A DNA stretch of 64,000 nucleotides from Gymnogyps californianus (taxonomy: Eukaryota; Chordata; Aves; Accipitriformes; Cathartidae): assembly GCF_018139145.2 (NCBI RefSeq), contig NC_059480.1, positions 10,974,428 through 11,038,427 of the forward strand. The letters run 5' to 3'. This document shows, one piece after another, positions 24,001 through 31,925 of the stretch. Position numbers and translations under genes: made by a program. The notes under the pieces were generated by a model that was not told the DNA's origin, ran no database searches, and saw only the letters and a list, made by a program, of their open reading frames with translations. Every line of letters starts with the position of its first letter. Position 1 is the stretch's first letter.

Positions 24001-25693
24001 CCAGAAGCATAGAAACAACTATTCTGATCTGTCCTCAAAAATAGGCGGCAGGAAGAAAAGGGGAAAAGATGAAAGGAGATCCATAGGATTTGTCTGACAA
24101 AAATAACTGCATGCTCTGATTTTCATGTGTCATGCTAAGATCTAGGAAACAGGTTTGGGGAGTGGAGTGGTTAAACCGGTCCTGAACACAAATACACAGA
24201 AATAACTGACCCACTTCCATGCCAGGCAGTTCTTTTATAAATTGGATCTTGGGGCTGAACTCCACAGAAAGCTAAAATCAAAACAATGGCAGAACACTGT
24301 CTACAAAAGACTGCCTCAGCAATTTTGATGCCATAACAAGATATGAGTGAAGAAAGTTCATAATGTGACTGCAAATTCAGAACTGATTATGGGAATAAGG
24401 GTGTAGCTATACTAGGGGACGTAGCACTTCATCTGTGTTATCCATGCCTGTGGGATGTCATAGGGATGCCAGCAAATGAGGGTAAAATACAGAATTAAAA
24501 ACCCTCTTTTTTGCATGATGTAAAGTCCTTCTAGGTCTAGTGTGAAATTTGTTGTCTCTCCTGGGATTTGGCCTTAAGTAGTAATAATAATAATAATCTT
24601 GGAAAAGAATGAGAGAATTTTTGCAGCATCTGGTTAAAATCATTTGCTTGTTTCCAACATCAGCAAATTTAAATGGTATTTTCTAGCCAATTTGCTACTG
24701 GCATAAATTATTTTAGAGCTATTTCTACAAGCATTTACCAACGTCAGAGAAGGAAAATGCTTTCTTTGCTTTTTATGTTTGGAGAAGTAATCAATGCAAC
24801 AAAAAATATGAACACACACAAAATAGGGGATTTGGCTTATTTGTAATTCAGTTACTGTAATCCTCAACTGGACAGAAGCCAGCTACTTTCTAGTCTTTGT
24901 ACTGGTTACAGTTTCATGCCTTTTCATGGAGCAGAAAAAGGCCTTTGCAGGGACTTAAGAAATGCCATAACTATGCTTGAATTTTCATAAGGCTTCTGTG
25001 CTTCATCATAAGTTTGATAAAACTAATCTGTGTTCATTTTGTTTTGTCTGAGATATACCACAGAACATATGGTATGTTTTAGAAAGAGATTTTTTTTTGC
25101 CTGCAGTTTACTAAAAGCTGATGGACAAGTTCTCATTAAAAAATGTATTGGTGGTTACAGTATACAAGTGCCGGCTCAGAAGCTTCTGGCCAAGCATTGG
25201 CATCTCCTGGATCTTGTTTGGAAGAATTTCGAGCCATCCCATTCATAGAGTGCCATGGCAGGGGGACGTGCAACTACTACACAAATTCCTACAGTTTCTG
25301 GTTGGCATCGTTAAATCCAAGAAGAATGTTCAGGTAAACTGTACTTCCCCGCATCCATACGCATCACATCCATGCTGCAAGTCCCGGAGGAGACAATAAC
25401 TGCCTGCATAACATGTGAGGGCTCCCCTAGTAATTCCCCTCAGTTTAGACATCCCCCTTTGTTAGGTTTAGGGTCATTCTGTAGCGCAAAGATGCCTTAA
25501 GTGAGCCAAGGGTTTCAATGTTGTTGTCAATAATTCCATATCCAAAGTTTCATCGTCTCTCCCTGTTTTTTAAAGAAAAAAATATATGTTTTGTTTTCTT
25601 TCTTTTAGGAAACCTCTGCCACAGACTTTGAAAGCAGGAGAACTAGAAAATATCATCAGCCGTTGTCAGGTCTGCATGAAGAGACCAGTGTAA
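1..25693 (+). CDS. COL4A3: Collagen type IV alpha-3 chain, 3' part (28 exons, 5' end outside window)
   Basis: The protein is a network-forming basement-membrane collagen chain, secreted and assembled with alpha-4 and alpha-5 chains in kidney glomerulus, lung, eye and cochlea (family knowledge). Joined exons give 1,111 residues: about 880 of Gly-X-Y repeat with typical collagen IV interruptions, then an NC1 domain of about 230 residues beginning near [11 protein letters not shown]1 has 12 cysteines and ends in CQVCMKRPV. Assignment to alpha-3 rather than alpha-1/2/4/5/6 rests on close match to the human alpha-3 NC1, for example [30 protein letters not shown] and [15 protein letters not shown]. 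Every exon phase joins cleanly. Exons: 1-83, 988-1156, 2062-2154, 3271-3375, 4281-4378, 5790-5940, 6072-6185, 6984-7151, 8258-8347, 8933-9067, 9789-9887, 11378-11467, 11855-11994, 13085-13211, 13488-13568, 14576-14674, 15673-15723, 16724-16909, 17590-17720, 18156-18228, 19566-19637, 19759-19878, 20930-21028, 21614-21826, 22505-22682, 23728-23842, 25161-25333, 25609-25693. Apart from the repeats listed separately, introns hold only AT-rich unique sequence and short homopolymers. Confidence 0.96.
988..1156 (+). CDS. COL4A3: COL4A3 exon, Gly-X-Y with one Gly-Tyr-Gly break
   Basis: The acceptor is AATAG at 983-987. It encodes GLT GSK GDR ... GEA G, with one repeat break where GLP is followed by G-Y-G. 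The phase-1 end needs the donor CTG|GTTTGT. A stronger-looking GTAACT lies four bases downstream but would shift the frame. Confidence 0.87.
1334..1545 (-). mobile_element. CR1 LINE fragment, antisense
   Basis: Recognised by eye: it begins with the antisense CR1 3'-end signature (TTGGAAGGGACC, then a TCTTTAGTCCAA-like block and CTGCTCAGAGCA) and continues into TTCCAGTGCTTGAC. It lies in a COL4A3 intron. CR1 elements mark avian or other sauropsid DNA. The boundaries are approximate. Confidence 0.8.
2062..2154 (+). CDS. COL4A3: COL4A3 exon with long non-collagenous interruption
   Basis: The acceptor is GCTGAAG, with a weak pyrimidine tract. It reads GPK GET, then the ten-residue interruption [10 protein letters not shown], then [16 protein letters not shown]. 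The donor G|GTGAGT is strong. Phase is 1 to 1. Confidence 0.88.
3271..3375 (+). CDS. COL4A3: COL4A3 exon, one short interruption
   Basis: The acceptor is TTTGTACAG and the donor AAAG|GTAAAA. It encodes GRV GAR GQP ... GPK G, with a two-residue break (GL before GFP). Phase is 1 to 1. Confidence 0.92.
4281..4378 (+). CDS. COL4A3: COL4A3 exon, unbroken Gly-X-Y with a helical cysteine
   Basis: The acceptor is CCTTTTGCAG. Eleven unbroken triplets run from GDK to GEK, including GCE. Cysteines inside the collagen IV alpha-3/4/5 helices can form inter-chain disulfides (family knowledge). It ends in phase 0 at AAG|GTTTGG. Confidence 0.92.
5790..5940 (+). CDS. COL4A3: COL4A3 exon, 50 codons
   Basis: The acceptor is GTGTTGCAG. 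It reads [14 protein letters not shown] ... GDD GLR G, with one two-residue interruption (GMVIP). It starts in phase 0 and ends in phase 1 at AGAG|GTACTG. Confidence 0.93.
6072..6185 (+). CDS. COL4A3: COL4A3 exon with cysteine-containing interruption
   Basis: Acceptor TTCTTTTAG, donor CCAG|GTAGGA. It reads [15 protein letters not shown], then GKPAECLI, then [16 protein letters not shown]. The interruption carries a cysteine. The preceding intron is only 131 bp. Confidence 0.93.
6984..7151 (+). CDS. COL4A3: COL4A3 exon, 56 codons, one interruption
   Basis: The acceptor is TTTTTCTTAG and the donor CCAG|GTAAGG. It encodes [23 protein letters not shown] ... GVP G. The only break is GLSIP. Phase is 1 to 1. 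Open frame upstream of the acceptor is intron. Confidence 0.92.
8258..8347 (+). CDS. COL4A3: COL4A3 exon ending at a GC splice donor
   Basis: The acceptor is TTCCACAG. Ten perfect triplets run from GLR to GIR, plus the first base of the next Gly codon. The donor is GAG|GCAAGT: a GC-AG intron with otherwise consensus bases. No GT nearby keeps phase 1, and reading on meets a stop within five codons. Confidence 0.9.
8933..9067 (+). CDS. COL4A3: COL4A3 exon with SETLV-type interruption
   Basis: The acceptor is TTTTCTTGCAG and the donor AAAG|GTACAT. It reads [12 protein letters not shown] ... GFR GPS, then a break ETLVGI, then [10 protein letters not shown]. Phase is 1 to 1. Confidence 0.92.
9789..9887 (+). 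CDS. COL4A3: COL4A3 exon, unbroken Gly-X-Y
   Basis: The acceptor is TTTGTTTTAG and the donor CCAG|GTATGG. Eleven perfect triplets run from GVQ GRM to GIP GLP. Phase is 1 to 1. Confidence 0.92.
11378..11467 (+). CDS. COL4A3: COL4A3 exon, unbroken Gly-X-Y
   Basis: The acceptor is CATCTTGCAG. Ten perfect triplets run from GVK GFM to GDM GIP. The donor CAG|GTCATT is below consensus but is the only in-phase choice. Confidence 0.9.
11855..11994 (+). CDS. COL4A3: COL4A3 exon with an Arg-Gly-Asp sequence
   Basis: The acceptor is TTTTTCCAG. It reads GPK GQK GSP ... [26 protein letters not shown]. It includes an RGD tripeptide (DRGDP) and one interruption, GYPSA. It ends in phase 0 at AAG|GTATAA. Confidence 0.92.
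12418..12490. repeat. Perfect 25-bp inverted repeat with 23-bp spacer
   Basis: Arm 12418-12442 and arm 12466-12490 are exact reverse complements by direct reading (core CTTAGCAATATATATTA). It lies in the COL4A3 intron 11995-13084. The transcript could fold into a long AU-rich hairpin. No flanking duplication was identified. Confidence 0.85.
13085..13211 (+). CDS. COL4A3: COL4A3 exon, unbroken Gly-X-Y
   Basis: The acceptor is TATTTCTCAG and the donor CCAG|GTATGT. Fourteen perfect triplets run from GDP GPP to GSP GIP. It starts in phase 0 and ends in phase 1. Confidence 0.93.
13488..13568 (+). CDS. COL4A3: COL4A3 exon, unbroken Gly-X-Y
   Basis: The acceptor is TTTCTTCTTACAG and the donor CCTG|GTATGC. 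Nine perfect triplets run from GKP GRP to GIT GPP, with a Gln-rich middle (GRQ GQP GQQ). Confidence 0.93.
14576..14674 (+). CDS. COL4A3: COL4A3 exon, unbroken Gly-X-Y
   Basis: The acceptor is ATAATTCACAG and the donor CCAG|GTAACA. Eleven perfect triplets run from GAV GDP to GVK GEP. Confidence 0.92.
15673..15723 (+). CDS. COL4A3: COL4A3 short exon (51 bp)
   Basis: This is the smallest exon in the window. It reads [18 protein letters not shown], with a one-residue break at G-R-G. The acceptor is ATTTTATAG and the donor GAG|GTGAGT is strong. Confidence 0.91.
16724..16909 (+). CDS. COL4A3: COL4A3 exon, 62 codons
   Basis: The acceptor is ATACTTTGCAG and the donor CCAG|GTGTGT. It encodes GIK GDM GLP ... 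GAD GRP G, with one interruption (GMAIT) and an RGD tripeptide within GHR GDQ. Confidence 0.93.
17210..17330 (+). mobile_element. CR1 LINE 3'-end fragment, sense
   Basis: It contains the sense CR1 tail: GACATGGTTTAGTGG, GTTGGACTCGATGATCTTAA, AGGTCTTTTCCAA, and the terminal ATGATTCTATGATT 8-mer repeat. This is a 5'-truncated copy in a COL4A3 intron and does not disrupt an exon. Confidence 0.9.
17590..17720 (+). CDS. COL4A3: COL4A3 exon with GLPTPSMK interruption
   Basis: The acceptor is TTTCTGTACAG. It reads [20 protein letters not shown] ... GPP GPK. It ends in phase 0 at AAA|GTCAGT. Confidence 0.92.
17801..17820. repeat. (AAAC)n microsatellite
   Basis: Short A-rich AAAC tandem in a COL4A3 intron, about 80 bases after the donor at 17,721. 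Confidence 0.75.
18156..18228 (+). CDS. COL4A3: COL4A3 exon, unbroken Gly-X-Y with RGD
   Basis: The acceptor is CTGGTTTGCAG and the donor AAAG|GTATTC. Eight perfect triplets read [24 protein letters not shown] and contain an RGD tripeptide. Confidence 0.92.
19566..19637 (+). CDS. COL4A3: COL4A3 exon, unbroken Gly-X-Y
   Basis: The acceptor is CTTCTTTTTTAG and the donor CACG|GTAACC. Eight perfect triplets run from GEK GNQ to GPK GQH. The following intron is only 121 bp. Confidence 0.92.
19759..19878 (+). CDS. COL4A3: COL4A3 exon with GRIFSVP interruption
   Basis: The acceptor is TTTTGCTGCTAG and the donor CAAG|GTGGTT. It reads [19 protein letters not shown] ... GIP GLQ G. Confidence 0.92.
20930..21028 (+). 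CDS. COL4A3: COL4A3 exon, last purely collagenous exon
   Basis: The acceptor is TTATAATTTAG and the donor AGAG|GTACAG. Eleven perfect triplets run from GPK GVK to GFP GQR. Confidence 0.92.
21614..21826 (+). CDS. COL4A3: COL4A3 exon joining collagen helix to NC1 (exon 48 by homology)
   Basis: Six triplets ([18 protein letters not shown]) close the helix. A short linker ([10 protein letters not shown]) follows, then NC1 begins at GFIFTRHSQ. The exon carries the first NC1 cysteine (IPSCPRG) and ends inside AHGQDLG. The human alpha-3 chain has an RGD just before NC1, as I recall it; it is absent here. Confidence 0.95.
22303..22334. repeat. AT-rich dinucleotide tract
   Basis: Imperfect (TA)n run interrupted by TG and TTT, in the intron between the first two NC1 exons. 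Confidence 0.7.
22505..22682 (+). CDS. COL4A3: COL4A3 NC1 exon (tumstatin core region)
   Basis: It encodes [19 protein letters not shown] through [15 protein letters not shown] and EPHISR. By family knowledge this holds the Met93-equivalent methionine (in DMAPI) that forms the sulfilimine crosslink, and the Arg/Asp of SRND used in chloride-dependent assembly. It ends in phase 2 at AG|GTAAGA. Confidence 0.96.
23728..23842 (+). CDS. COL4A3: COL4A3 NC1 exon
   Basis: It encodes [19 protein letters not shown] through [14 protein letters not shown], the start of the second NC1 half-repeat. Acceptor CTTCTTACAG and donor ATG|GTAAGG are both strong. Confidence 0.96.
24582..24597. repeat. (TAA)n microsatellite
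   Basis: About five AAT/TAA units in the COL4A3 intron 23843-25160. No other feature recognised there. Confidence 0.7.
25161..25333 (+). CDS. COL4A3: COL4A3 NC1 exon
   Basis: It encodes [19 protein letters not shown] through [18 protein letters not shown] to NPRRMFR. It carries three NC1 cysteines and is very close to human alpha-3. Acceptor GGTTACAG, donor CAG|GTAAAC. Confidence 0.96.
25609..25693 (+). CDS. COL4A3: COL4A3 last coding exon, NC1 end and stop
   Basis: It encodes [18 protein letters not shown], then CQVCMKRPV and TAA. The Lys of LKAGEL corresponds by my alignment to Lys211, partner of the sulfilimine bond. The last two NC1 cysteines are present. The human chain ends CQVCMKKRH, so the tail differs. 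Confidence 0.96.
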
Positions 25694-26225
25694 ACAGTGG
25701 CCACTCTTGATGGAACATGAAACTGCTTGTATTACAAAGAATTGCCTAACTCTGAAGAGCTATAACTTAAAGTCCAACTGCATCTGGAAAGAAAATTATA
25801 AATTGCCAGTGCAGCACTGTGGTGAGGTAGGGCAACAGTTTGACTTTTGTCTTTGGCAAATGACAAAGCACTTTGTTGGAGAAAGCTTGTAATGGCGGTC
25901 TGCAGGGCCTTCTGCTGAACTATGTCATTTCTAAGCTGCATCTTCATGATAAAACTATGGCATCGCCAGATCTTTAATGAAAGATGTTAATGCTGCCTTG
26001 TGTCATGTGCTTTTCAAACCGCAAGACAAACTAAATGCTCTAATATCAGCTTACATGTGCTCAGTGTTCAAAGTAGATATAATTTAAGATGAAAATCTGG
26101 CACTTACGAGAGATGGGGTTCAATAGGAAATATTTTCAGTGCACTTTTAAATATATAGCAATTCATTTAGGGTTGTTTTGTTTTGGTTTTCTTGCCTAAT
26201 AAACAAGTATCTCCCCACTTACCTC
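25694..26225 (+). other. COL4A3: COL4A3 3' UTR (minimum extent)
   Basis: Sequence after the TAA stop up to just beyond the first well-placed AATAAA. No coding signal. The real 3' end could lie further downstream, since mammalian COL4A3 has a longer 3' UTR. Confidence 0.5.
26198..26203 (+). terminator. COL4A3: Candidate COL4A3 poly(A) signal AATAAA
   Basis: First canonical hexamer after the stop, about 505 bases downstream and preceded by a T-rich stretch. Further AATAAA copies occur near 28,325-28,352, so distal use is possible. Confidence 0.45.
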
Positions 26226-26695
26226 ACCCTTCCTCTGGCTGGCAAACAGGAATACAATCTTTTTCTGTCACTGCAATAATAATGGTTCTTGACTAGCCAG
26301 AAAGGGAGCTACACCATGCACTGGGCAGACAGTACGGTGGTGACGTGCACTAGCTGCGTTCTCCAGAGTGACTATGGCTAAGGGCTGACTAATTGAAAGT
26401 GTTGCAAAGTTTTCATTAGATTCCATGGCTTTTGACACAGATCATGACATCTTTTAAATTCTTCAAAAGTTGACAGTATAGGGCCTCTATTATGATCACA
26501 TGCTTTTGTCTCTACTGAAGAACAACTATTTACCATGTCATAATTTGGGATTTTGATGGAATTAGCAATTACTGTATGGCTCAAGGGCTCCCATGGCATT
26601 ATCAGGTTCACACACACTCATCAGGATGTGATCTCTTTCTATTTTATTTTTAATAGATAACAAAAAATATAATATTTGCATTTTATAATATTCCA

Positions 26696-26745
26696 TATTT
26701 AAATATTTATCACAAATTATATTCTGTATTTAAATATTTATCACA
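26696..26745. repeat. 31-bp tandem duplication
   Basis: The 19-base string TATTTAAATATTTATCACA occurs at 26,696-26,714 and again at 26,727-26,745. The intervening sequence is AT-rich. Confidence 0.8.
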
Positions 26746-28799
26746 CATTTCTGCAAATGAAACCATTTATTCCATCCAGTTAAATCTATGCATCTAAAAT
26801 TTTTTAAAAAAGACTGATATTTAAATTGTACCATCTAAGCACTGACTTATACAAGAGAATCCAACTGTAAATGAACATAAATACTTGAAAAGCACTTTCA
26901 TTTACTCATATAACTTAGATAAAATTGTAGCTCTGAGTTTGTGGGTTTTTTTAATATTTATAACATTGCACTTGCAAGGCTATTTAAAATTGTAATGTTA
27001 ACATTTAAAATGTTAATATTTTTTAATACTTGCACAATCTGTCAGAATTCCAGTATTTAGTGTTGTAGAAGAAGCCTAATTCATCTGAATAGTTCTGTAA
27101 ACACATCATTTTAAATGTAGGGTCTAGCAATTCATTGAAATAACCAAGATTTCTCATTTAGATGTTTTTTTAAGCCAATGAAATTTTATATTGTTTCTGT
27201 TAAAATACTTGCATTGTGTTTGTCTGACTGTTTGAATTTTCAGTGTTAACCTAACTAAGAAAAAGTTTCATCTGTTTCATGCCAGTATCTTCTGATGGAG
27301 CTAACGTGAAGATACCATTTACATGAACTGAATGGATGTTTTAAAATGATCATTTACTTGAACAGTCATAGTACTTCTGTTTGCAAGGTATAATTGTGAA
27401 TGTGCAGGTTTTTATGAAGAAACTCTATGCAGATGCACTACTGATAAGAAGGTATTAATGTCAAGTTAATATTTAGTCTTCCATTTGAACCAGGTTTGGG
27501 GTTGAGGGTGTTTTCCTTAAAACAATCACATACTAGATTTTTCCATAAACTCTGAAGCTTGCTTTAAATAGTCAAAGATAAAATCCACACCTGTTGCTTG
27601 TTAGGTTGTTGGTTTTTTGGTGGGTTTTTTTTATTAAGGCTCATTACAGTCACCCAGAGGCATTGTATACGGTATACAACTGATGACTGCGGAGACCCTC
27701 ATGTAAAACTTGCTAGTAGAATGCCAAATGTAAGTACCTGAGGTTGAAGTCTGCTGGAAATGGGCAGTAGAGGATGATAATATGTAAGGAGAACGGAATG
27801 GATTGTGGTTTTAAAGTCCAAAGGTAAGTTACAAAGAGTTATGTCTCATAGTACAGTACATAACTGGAAGTTATGCCTTGTTCCCAGTTTTGGATTCTGC
27901 TACTCACTTTTTGTGTGGCCTTCAACAAGTTACTAAAGAAAGATTTTCATAAATAGCTTTAGATTTTGAGTGCTCAAACTCAGTCTTTCTTTCAAAAGCA
28001 TGAAACACTACTGCAGGGACGTGTATGTTCATCAAGCCCAGCATAACACAAGCTGGACACTGAAAATCAAAGCAAAACTTGAAAAAAGTTGACCTTAACT
28101 TCTCTCTGCAGATGCAGATCATTTTACTTCCCTACTGCTAATGATTGTTGTGAGGATTAGTTAACTCATGTCTGTAAATGCTTTGAGAGCCTTAACTGGA
28201 AAGTGCTGACGAGGTGCAAGGTGATAATATATTGTACTGAAAGAATGGAAGCATGAGAAATCAGAAAAAATGAGCAAACAATAGGAGGGGAGGGGGAAGA
28301 GGAAAGCAAACCTTCTGCTAAATGCAACCAAATAAAAATATTTTGACTAAATAAAAGACCCATTTCACTTGGTGTTTTGTTCTTCCCAGTGCTAATGATC
28401 TTTGCCACTACCTATGCATAATATTATTTACCCCCCCAAAACATTTAAAAAAAATAGTGTCATCTGATTAAAAGACAGTAGGTGGAGTTTGCCCTCGGAA
28501 AGACACTTGCTCTCTCCTACTGGGACTACACGAGAAGTCTAGCACTTCAGTGTAGACACCCAAGCTGGATGTCTGCATGCTATCTTTCTTCCTAGACATA
28601 TTTCTACATAGGATACTGCGATGGGCTGGTGACAGACAGTGGTTTCGATCTGGAACAACGCAGCCGTGTTCTTCTCTTCTACTGCATTTATTCATATTTT
28701 CTGCTGGATTCATATGCATGAAGCACAGGTGGGTGCCAAGTTGCTGTTGACAAAAATACTATGAGAGAAAGGGCTGTGATTACACTGAGGAAAAACTAG

Positions 28800-29190
28800 G
28801 AAGATGAGGAAGGCTGGCTGATGGGGCCCCAAGCGCACCAGGAGCCCCAGAGTGCCCTGCCCAGCTTGCAGCCTCAGTACACAGGTCCGGGCGCTGCATC
28901 CAAATTCCATCCCGGGCCTTCCCTGAGCTCTGCTGTAGCTAGGCTTGTGCCCAGCCCTCTCCCTGCTGCTCCCAACTTCTTCACTTGTCTTTGACCTGGG
29001 ATCTGACTTGTTGCCTTGCATTTGCCTGATGGTTGCTGGACGGTCAACAGAACCTTTTAATGTCACCAGCCCAGCTCTGTGTACGGTGGGACTGTGCCCT
29101 TGTTGGAGAAATCACGGCCCTGCCTAGGCTGGGGTTACCTTCCTCTGTGGAAGGAAGCCACTCTTGCAGCTTGCTGACAAACACAACTTG
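28800..29190. repeat. GC-rich repeat-like island of unknown family
   Basis: Composition jumps to GC-rich within AT-rich intergenic DNA. The segment near 28,960-29,110 looks like an avian interspersed repeat I have seen, but I cannot name the family with certainty. Open frames on both strands have no recognisable domain. Confidence 0.3.
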
Positions 29191-31508
29191 CTTATGGAAC
29201 CACTCCAGGTTCAAGAAAGAAAAGGACTGGCCATCAAGGAAATCAAAACCTGTAAAAACTAGAAAAGAGTAGGACTTGTAGTGTTTCCTCAGACAGAAGA
29301 CAGTACCCAGAGGTATTCTGTAAGTGCAGACAGACACGCAGATTGTGTGCAACAGAAAGAAAAGGGTACACCTAAAATTATCAAGATTTCAGTGAAAATA
29401 AGGAAGACGTATCTGAAAATTAAACTGGTAGAACAGTGTTGTATGCAACATTCTTAAGGATGGCCCTTTAAATCACTGAACAAGAAAATCAATTATATCT
29501 GCAGAGACATCTGAAAACTGTCGAAGTTATTTGTGCTAGGACTTCTACACAATGAAAAAATGGAAAGAGCATCCTGAAAGGGATGAGGGTACAGCTAAGG
29601 TACAGCCTGATGCAAGTCTTTTTGCGATTTGGCAGAATACATGGGACCTGGACAGGCTGACGTAGTCATGATCTGCTAGTGGTAATTCATAACCTGATAC
29701 CACACTAGAAATCACCATCAGGGCTCTTCTGGAGAACTTCCTGTGGATTAGAAGAACTCAAGTGACGAGTCTGTGGCTACTTCTATTGTGATCACTCAAT
29801 TTATGAAGAACAGTCATATTTTCAATGGAATAAAAACAGTTACATAATTGATCTCAAAATTGCGGGGAATCACGGGCAACAGACCATATTTCTAGTGTGT
29901 TTCAAGAACCAGTTTTTAGACTTGAAGTTTGTTTTTTTTTTTTTTTTTAAAGACTAAATCCCTATTGATAGTTTGTAAATCTTAGAGCCTGGAGAAGTGG
30001 TAAAACTGAGGAGGACTCATACAGAATAATGGGGATTGCCTGGTAAGATGTGCTCAGGCCAACACTTTGTGTTTCAAAGAGGCCAAATGTAAGATCATAT
30101 ATCTAAAGGCAAATAATATATAATTCTCAATGTTATACAGCTTTTATTTTTATCTCGTAAGAGATTATATTTCAGACCGCTTGCCTCAGTAAAACAGTGC
30201 TGTTGCTAATTCAGTTCTTTACAAATACCAAGTTGCGGGCCTTGGATCAATATACACTTCAATACTTCTGGCATCGCTACTCATTTTGTCCTCCAAAACA
30301 TTATTGTAACCATAAATCAAAATATAGGGAAAGCTCAGAGGCTACTTTCCTCCTTTAAAAAATTATCTGCTATATATAATAGCATTTTTCATTTTATTTG
30401 CTGTATGGAATTGGAAAATTGATAGTTACCTATACCACAAGGAAGGAGGTGCTCTTAGGCAGCCGATGCTGTGAGCGAGCACCAGTTTCAGGAAGGGTCA
30501 CCTCATGGGGCCCTTGGAAGTGTTTTACCAACGTAAGGAGATGGTCCTCTGCTCGTCAGAATTGACGTGCAAGCTGGGCTTAAGAGGGACAGGAGACAGG
30601 TGGCTCTGTTACCTGCGTTTGCTGACAGATTTTACATAATGCTACATGGGGTGGTGACTGACGTAGAAAAGACACCGTTTCATAGGACAGCCTTTGTGAA
30701 GTTTACCAGCTGGTAAGATGTGAAGCTTAACAAGCGGCAGGGTTTTCTGAAGTGTGCAGTTGCTTTTGAGTGGTAGCTAGGCAACTACCGATCTTTGAGA
30801 AAAGGGGCCCTAGAGTGGCCGTTTGCCCTTGCACACGAGGGTGGTATGCCAGGTTCATCGTACACCGAGCCAGACTTTCCACCCACTTAACACATAATTA
30901 CATCTTCATGTTTCCGTATTACAACGGTACATTAATCCACCACAGCACAAAGATATAAAGCAGAGAGTGCGACTGCTCCACACGAAGCTCTGCTGCTTGA
31001 CAGTCAACGCTTAAGAGATGGACGGGTTGCAAGGAGCGGTTTCAGCAGAAGCGGTTTCAGCGGGAGCGAGCTGTCGGCAGCGATGGGCAGCAGGAGCGGT
31101 ACACCCGCCGGAGCAGGGGGGCCCGGCTCTGCTGGCGCCTGCGGTGAGCGCTGCCCAACGTTTCTTCCCCTTGGGCACCGCCGGTTACTGTGAGGTTCAA
31201 CTGAGGAGCTGTGGAGGCACAACGCCTCCAGCTCCAGGGCGGCACCGCACTAAGGCAAGCGGCTTGCCCTCCATGCAGACAGGGAGAAGGCGAGGAGAAG
31301 CTTCAGGGACGAGTTAAGCAGAGTCCGCGCAGAGACCTGTGCCGCTAACTGCCGCTCTTCACGCTCGGGCTGGAAGCAAGGCCGGCAACCGCCCACTCCC
31401 TCCGGCCCGCGGGTCGCCGTGACAGCGGCGCCGCTTGCCCAGGGCCCAACGCCAGCTGCAAGCGCCCCTTCCGACCCCCTCGCCCGGAGGGCAGCCCCGC
31501 TCCACCGC

Positions 31509-31553
31509 CGGGCCCGGGCCCGGGCCCGGACCCGGACCCGGACCCGGACCCGC
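31509..31553. repeat. GC hexanucleotide repeat (GGGCCC/GGACCC)n
   Basis: About three GGGCCC-type units followed by about four GGACCC-type units inside the MFF CpG island. Such arrays are length-unstable and create false open frames with Gly-Pro-Gly-Pro or Gly-Ser repeats in several frames. Confidence 0.85.
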
Positions 31554-31590
31554 GGGTGACCTTGCGCCGCGGCCCGCGGACACCTCCCAG

Positions 31591-31602
31591 CGCGCCTGCG
31601 CA
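31591..31602. promoter_or_regulatory. MFF: NRF-1-like motif
   Basis: CGCGCCTGCGCA fits the tandem GCGC core of nuclear respiratory factor 1 sites, which are common in promoters of nuclear genes for mitochondrial proteins. Motif match only. Confidence 0.45.
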
Positions 31603-31688
31603 GCGCCCGCCTTCCCTCACTAAAAATGGATGCCCTCCGGCTCCCTCGCACGTGAGGCACCAACGAGAGTCGCTTCCGCCCTCTTTTG

Positions 31689-31698
31689 GTCACATGAC
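31689..31698. promoter_or_regulatory. MFF: Palindromic E-box / M-box GTCACATGAC
   Basis: Perfect 10-bp palindrome containing TCACATGA, the M-box variant bound by MiT/TFE bHLH-zip factors. It sits upstream of the probable MFF first exon. Binding is inferred from the motif alone. Confidence 0.4.
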
Positions 31699-31799
31699 GC
31701 GCGCTCCCCGGCCCGGCAGCCCTTACGGGAGCCCGATGGGGACAAGCAGGCCGTTTTTTGCGTCTTACCTGAGGAGTGGGGTGAGGGCGCCTCGCGCCG

Positions 31800-31925
31800 C
31801 TTAACGTCGCCCCTCCCCGCCCGCGGGAGGCAGCGCGAGGGCCCGGAGCGCGGCAGGAGCGGCCCGGCCGGGGCGGGCAGGGCAGGGCAGGGCAGGGCTC
31901 GCCGGCCGCCTTCCCGCCGCTCTGG
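31800..31925 (+). other. MFF: Probable MFF non-coding first exon
   Basis: Placed because the first coding exon (36,735) begins one base before its ATG and needs an upstream exon. CTGG|GTGAGT at 31,925/31,926 is the best donor in the CpG island. The 5' boundary is a guess, and other upstream exons may exist in the 4.8-kb interval. Confidence 0.5.

Larger units (their letters stand above)
26226..31000. other. Intergenic region between COL4A3 and MFF
   Basis: No gene recognised. It holds a 31-bp duplication at 26,696-26,745, a GC-rich repeat-like island at about 28,800-29,190, and a T-run at about 29,931-29,949. Open frames here are short, lack codon bias and resemble nothing I know. Part of the first kilobases could be distal COL4A3 3' UTR. 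Confidence 0.6.
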
